This document shows, in pieces, positions 60,812 through 64,000 of a stretch of 64,000 bases of DNA. This DNA comes from Cyathus striatus (Eukaryota > Basidiomycota > Agaricomycetes > Agaricales > Nidulariaceae), in contig JAOVFP010000002.1 of NCBI GenBank assembly GCA_025738555.1, positions 1,612,001-1,676,000 of the forward strand, read 5' to 3'. The position numbers and the translations under genes were made by a program. The first letter of the stretch is position 1. Every line of letters begins with the position of its first letter. Under the pieces are notes generated by a model. The model did no database searches and was not told the origin of the DNA. It saw only the letters and a program-made list of their open reading frames with translations.

Positions 60812-61375
60812 ATATGTTAAAATTTCATGTTATTTATATATCTTTCTGATTTCTATATGATAGATGCAGGACTACTAGAAAGTGTTATCTATCTTCTGGT
60901 TTGCATGCTTATTGCTTGGTTGCATGTGACTTGTGGGCTTAGTAGAGCTGCATGCGACTGTACTCTGAAGATTATTGATATAATTGTGCAGCTAGCAATA
61001 TCCTTTGGCCAAATGTCAAGCAGCAGTGATGTTCATTTAAACCATGAAACAAGGCATGCATTAAAGTATCTATCTATTGACCCACTTATTATCAGGACTG
61101 TCTGCTGTCCAGAATGCTTTGAAAGATATCCTATAGACAATATACCTAGAACCTGCAGCAAAAGTGAGACAAAATGAAGCAGAGTTTGTGGAACCCCTCT
61201 CTGGACTATAGTACATACAAGAGGAGGTTCTAAATCTGTTCCAAGGCAACTTTACTCTATTCAAGACTTTAATTCTTGGCTAGAATTTTTTCGCTCTCAC
61301 CCTGGAATTGAGGAAGTAATTGATATATCATACTGTTATATCCATGCCCAGCTATATCATGCTGATGTTACCGAA

Positions 61376-62097
61376 GGTTCCCACATGACCTTCCAACATA
61401 CCCAGTCCATTCCTGGAATGTACCCACTATGGGTTTACACTTTCCGACGTTCCCGCCTGGGAATGTACCTGGAACCCGTTGGGTTTTCTATTAGATACTT
61501 TGGATATGTAGTTTCTCTTATGACAGCCTCACCACGTCATTATACCATTACTCCTCTCTTCCATTCTCACTTGTACGTTTCATTATGGTCAATGTAGTTT
61601 AGTTTCTTATTCTTCATTCTGAGCGCGTCATTTGCACCACTACTCCTCTTTTCCCAGTCTTTATTTTGTTTACTTACACTTAGTATTCTGTCTCCGGATT
61701 CATATCTATGTCTTACTAGTACATATAAATAGTCTTCCAAATGTACTAGGTAGTCTTCAGTATTCATATCAACTCTGTACACTTTCTTCCTACTCTAAGT
61801 TCCAAAACCCGCTCTGGGTTCTCCTTCAGGTCTCTCTCCCACTGCCTAGTGTAGTGGCGAAGCCCCTCGCATACTCTGGAATGTTTCCTTACATTGGATA
61901 TCATCTGTCATGAAATATGAACCATTCCCTGGGGATATCCAGGTGGTGCAGCACATATGCTGAAGCCATGGTTCACTTCTGCACTCCTGCTCCTGTTCCC
62001 GTACCCGTACTCACTTCGGGTTTCCATTATAGTTCTCCCATGCCTTCTGGGCATCTTTGCATTTGTTTCCCAGTAGGAAGGGAATCAGTACGTAACA
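61376..62097 (+). repeat. LTR-like repeat, copy 2 (TGTTAC...GTAACA ends)
   Basis: Second copy of the repeat at 50-793, in opposite orientation. It separates the transposase segment ending IHAQLYHAD from the one starting MQSIWDSPAW, so it is an insertion in the gene. TATA-like ATATAAATAG lies near 61722. The flanks (GCTGA and CATAC) are not identical, so the borders or the class remain uncertain. Confidence 0.65.
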
Positions 62098-64000
62098 CAT
62101 ACCAACACTTGCCTAGTTCTGAAAACATGCAGTCAATTTGGGATAGTCCAGCTTGGAAAAGTCTTGGAAATTTCACAACTACTCCTGGAAATCTTACATT
62201 TGGTTTTTATATTGATTGGTTCAATCCATTCTCAAATAAAATAGCAGGGAAAACTGTCTCATGTGGTGCAATTATGCTTTTCTGTCTTAATCTCCCTCAT
62301 GATCAATGATATCTTCCAGAAAATGTATACTTTGCTGGTATAACTCCACCACCCAAGGAACCAACAGTTGAGACAATTAATGCACTATTAGACCCAGTTG
62401 TTGCTCAATTTGTATCAATGTGGTATGGAAAAAATATACAAACTTGTCACCATCCAGAAGGAACATTCAAGCATGTGGGAATTCTTCCAAGAGTAGGAGA
62501 CTTACTTGCAATGAGAAAGGCATTTGGATTTGCAGGTGTTGCTTCTAAACGAAATTTCTGCTCCTTTTTCAAGTTGAAATATGATGATATTGATGATCTT
62601 AATCCTCACCTATGGGAGTATTGGAGAGGGGATGAAGTAAAAATAGCTGCAGAAAAATCAAGATGTGCAACAACAAAGGTACACTGTAAGGAGATCCTGG
62701 ATGAGCATGGTGTTTGTTGGTCAGCTATGCATCATTTGACTTACCATGATCCTGTATGCCATACTGTTCTAGGAGTCATGCACAACTGGCTTGAAGGTGT
62801 TTTGCAGCACCATGTGTGGCATAAATGGAGGATTGGAGTTCCAGGAGGTTCTGTGAAAGCACCTAATACTCTACCCAAATTTAATAGTGCAAAAGGGAAG
62901 GAGAAGGCTACAAATATTGATCACAATCCAGAAATAAATATGAATTTCAGTGGTAGTGATTCCGACTACAGCCTTTCTGACTATTAGCAAATCTTGGATG
63001 AAGAAAACCACTCTGATACTAGTGACAGTACATATCCTTCTGGTGCTGGGACAGATCGAGATCAAGATTTGGCATCAAAATCAATGTCTTGCATATTTAC
63101 AACCAATCAATTGCTTAGACTATGAGACTGTTTGTCCAATACCTATATTCCTTCATGGATTGAACAGCCACCAACAAACTTGGGAGAATCATCACATGGA
63201 AAACTAAAGGCAGATCAATGGTTGACACTATTTACAATATTCCTCCCACTTGTGCTGCCTGAAATATGGTTAAGCGAGCCTACACAATATACATTACAGC
63301 TATTGGAGAACTTCAATGATCTTGTAAATTGTACAAATATTGTTTGTGCATATTGTACTTCCCCTCAACTTGCAGACAATTTCACAGTGACATATATCTG
63401 ATATCATCAATCATCATCTCTGCTGTTTCCCTCAGTGCATTCATGTCCTAATCATCACTATGCAATGCACATTGGGGACTTATTAAAGTTCTGGGGGCCA
63501 TTAATTGTACTCAGTGAGTTTCAGGGTGAACAGCACAATGGGAAACTGCAAAAGGTTAAGACAAATGGACATCTATGTAAGTGATTTATATATCTAAATT
63601 TTATGTTTCCCAAGAATACTCATATGTATCATTGTGTTTTAGTGAGCTTGGACTACACAATGCTCAATCAGGTTCGTCACCAAGGTCGGCTACAAGCACT
63701 ATATTCCCAGTTATCACTATCAATACCTCAGCACATGGACACCTCATCGTTTTGTGATTCGCCTTTTGTGAAATAAAATCACCCACTTACTCTTTTACAG
63801 AAAGCATTAAGAATTTTCAAATCTGAAAATGGGCAAGCAAAGGATATAGGAAATAAATCACAATTACCTGAAAATGAATACAATCTCATTCTTCACTATA
63901 TTATGGAAACCCGGAGCACCACGCTCAGAAGCATCAAAATATTTTGTGCTCTGAGCGTCGGCTGCTCGGCAGATCGCTTAAGCCTTCGCCTAGATATGTG

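Larger units (their letters stand above)
59839..64000 (+). pseudogene. Tnp2/KDZ-type transposase gene, decayed and interrupted
   Basis: Transposase of the kind annotated Tnp2-like in Agaricomycetes. In order: an N-terminal zinc-binding-like start (CTCISSKCSEKTYKDVNG, from 59839), a middle exon with ALKYLSIDPLIIRTVCCPEC (60950-61175), CGTPLWTIVHTRGG and NSWLEFFRSHPGIEEVIDIS, then WDSPAWKSLGNFT, FGFYIDWFNPFSNKIAGKTV, FGFAGVASKRNFCSFFKLKY, LGVMHNWLEGVLQHH, NTYIPSWIEQPPTNLGESSH and HIGDLLKFWGPLIVLSEFQG near 63480. In-frame stops at 61175-61177 (TGA), 62307-62309 (TGA), 62985-62987 (TAG) and 63123-63125 (TGA) each lie one C-to-T step from CGA or CAG. Two LTR-like insertions (60284-60811, 61376-62097) also split it. 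The gene runs to near the window end. Start and small introns are approximate. Confidence 0.8.

Overview
The window looks like a repeat-rich, gene-poor stretch of a nuclear genome from a basidiomycete fungus, most likely an Agaricomycete. The signs are short introns (about 50-60 bases, GTRNGT...YAG) in every gene that can be modelled, a Tc1/mariner-like transposase of basidiomycete type, a Tnp2/KDZ-type transposase, a LINE fragment with RNase H, solo LTRs, and several multi-exon families that I recognise from memory of Agaricomycete proteomes. No rRNA, tRNA, CRISPR or bacterial-type operon was seen. Most long open frames are chance or repeat-borne.

Layout. 1-8.4 kb: almost no genes and visibly CpG-poor, with an LTR-like repeat at 50-793 and a MITE-like element. 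8.4-11.0 kb: copy A of a pseudokinase-like gene (minus strand, one in-frame stop). 11-15.2 kb: an intact spliced mariner-type transposase and a conserved hypothetical gene. 15.8-16.3 kb: purine-rich satellite. 17.0-17.9 kb: spliced proline-rich hypothetical gene. 18.4-25.1 kb: a 6.7-kb region bounded by long inverted repeats, holding an integrase exon, a TA-flanked MITE and a 3.56-kb segment between 163-bp direct repeats. 26.6-29.3 kb: copy B of the pseudokinase-like gene. 29.3-37 kb: segmental duplications. 39.5-42.2 kb: copy C. 42.4-43.5 kb: 5'-truncated LINE with a 12-bp target duplication. 43.9-46 kb: tandem units split by a fold-back element. 46.7-49.2 kb: copies of a repeat family. 49.2-52.4 kb: a complete TIR element with a 6-bp target duplication and a solo LTR inside it. 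53-57.7 kb: more copies of the same repeat families. 57.7-64 kb: CpG-poor again, with a decayed Tnp2-type transposase gene interrupted by two LTR-like insertions.

The most informative content is the trio of related genes (A, B, C). They share the same intron positions and phases, predict a protein of about 684 residues in B and C, begin with a short glycine/asparagine motif (MFD.A..F.I.NG.F) and continue into a degenerate protein-kinase-like fold that lacks recognisable catalytic motifs. The second strongest signal is a family of large elements with inverted ends starting TATGGAAAG, present as two inverted pairs. The premature stops in the decayed genes are nearly all explained by single C-to-T changes, which together with the CpG-poor flanks suggests cytosine-methylation or RIP-like decay in parts of the window.

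All gene functions are inferred from motifs read by eye; no database search was possible.
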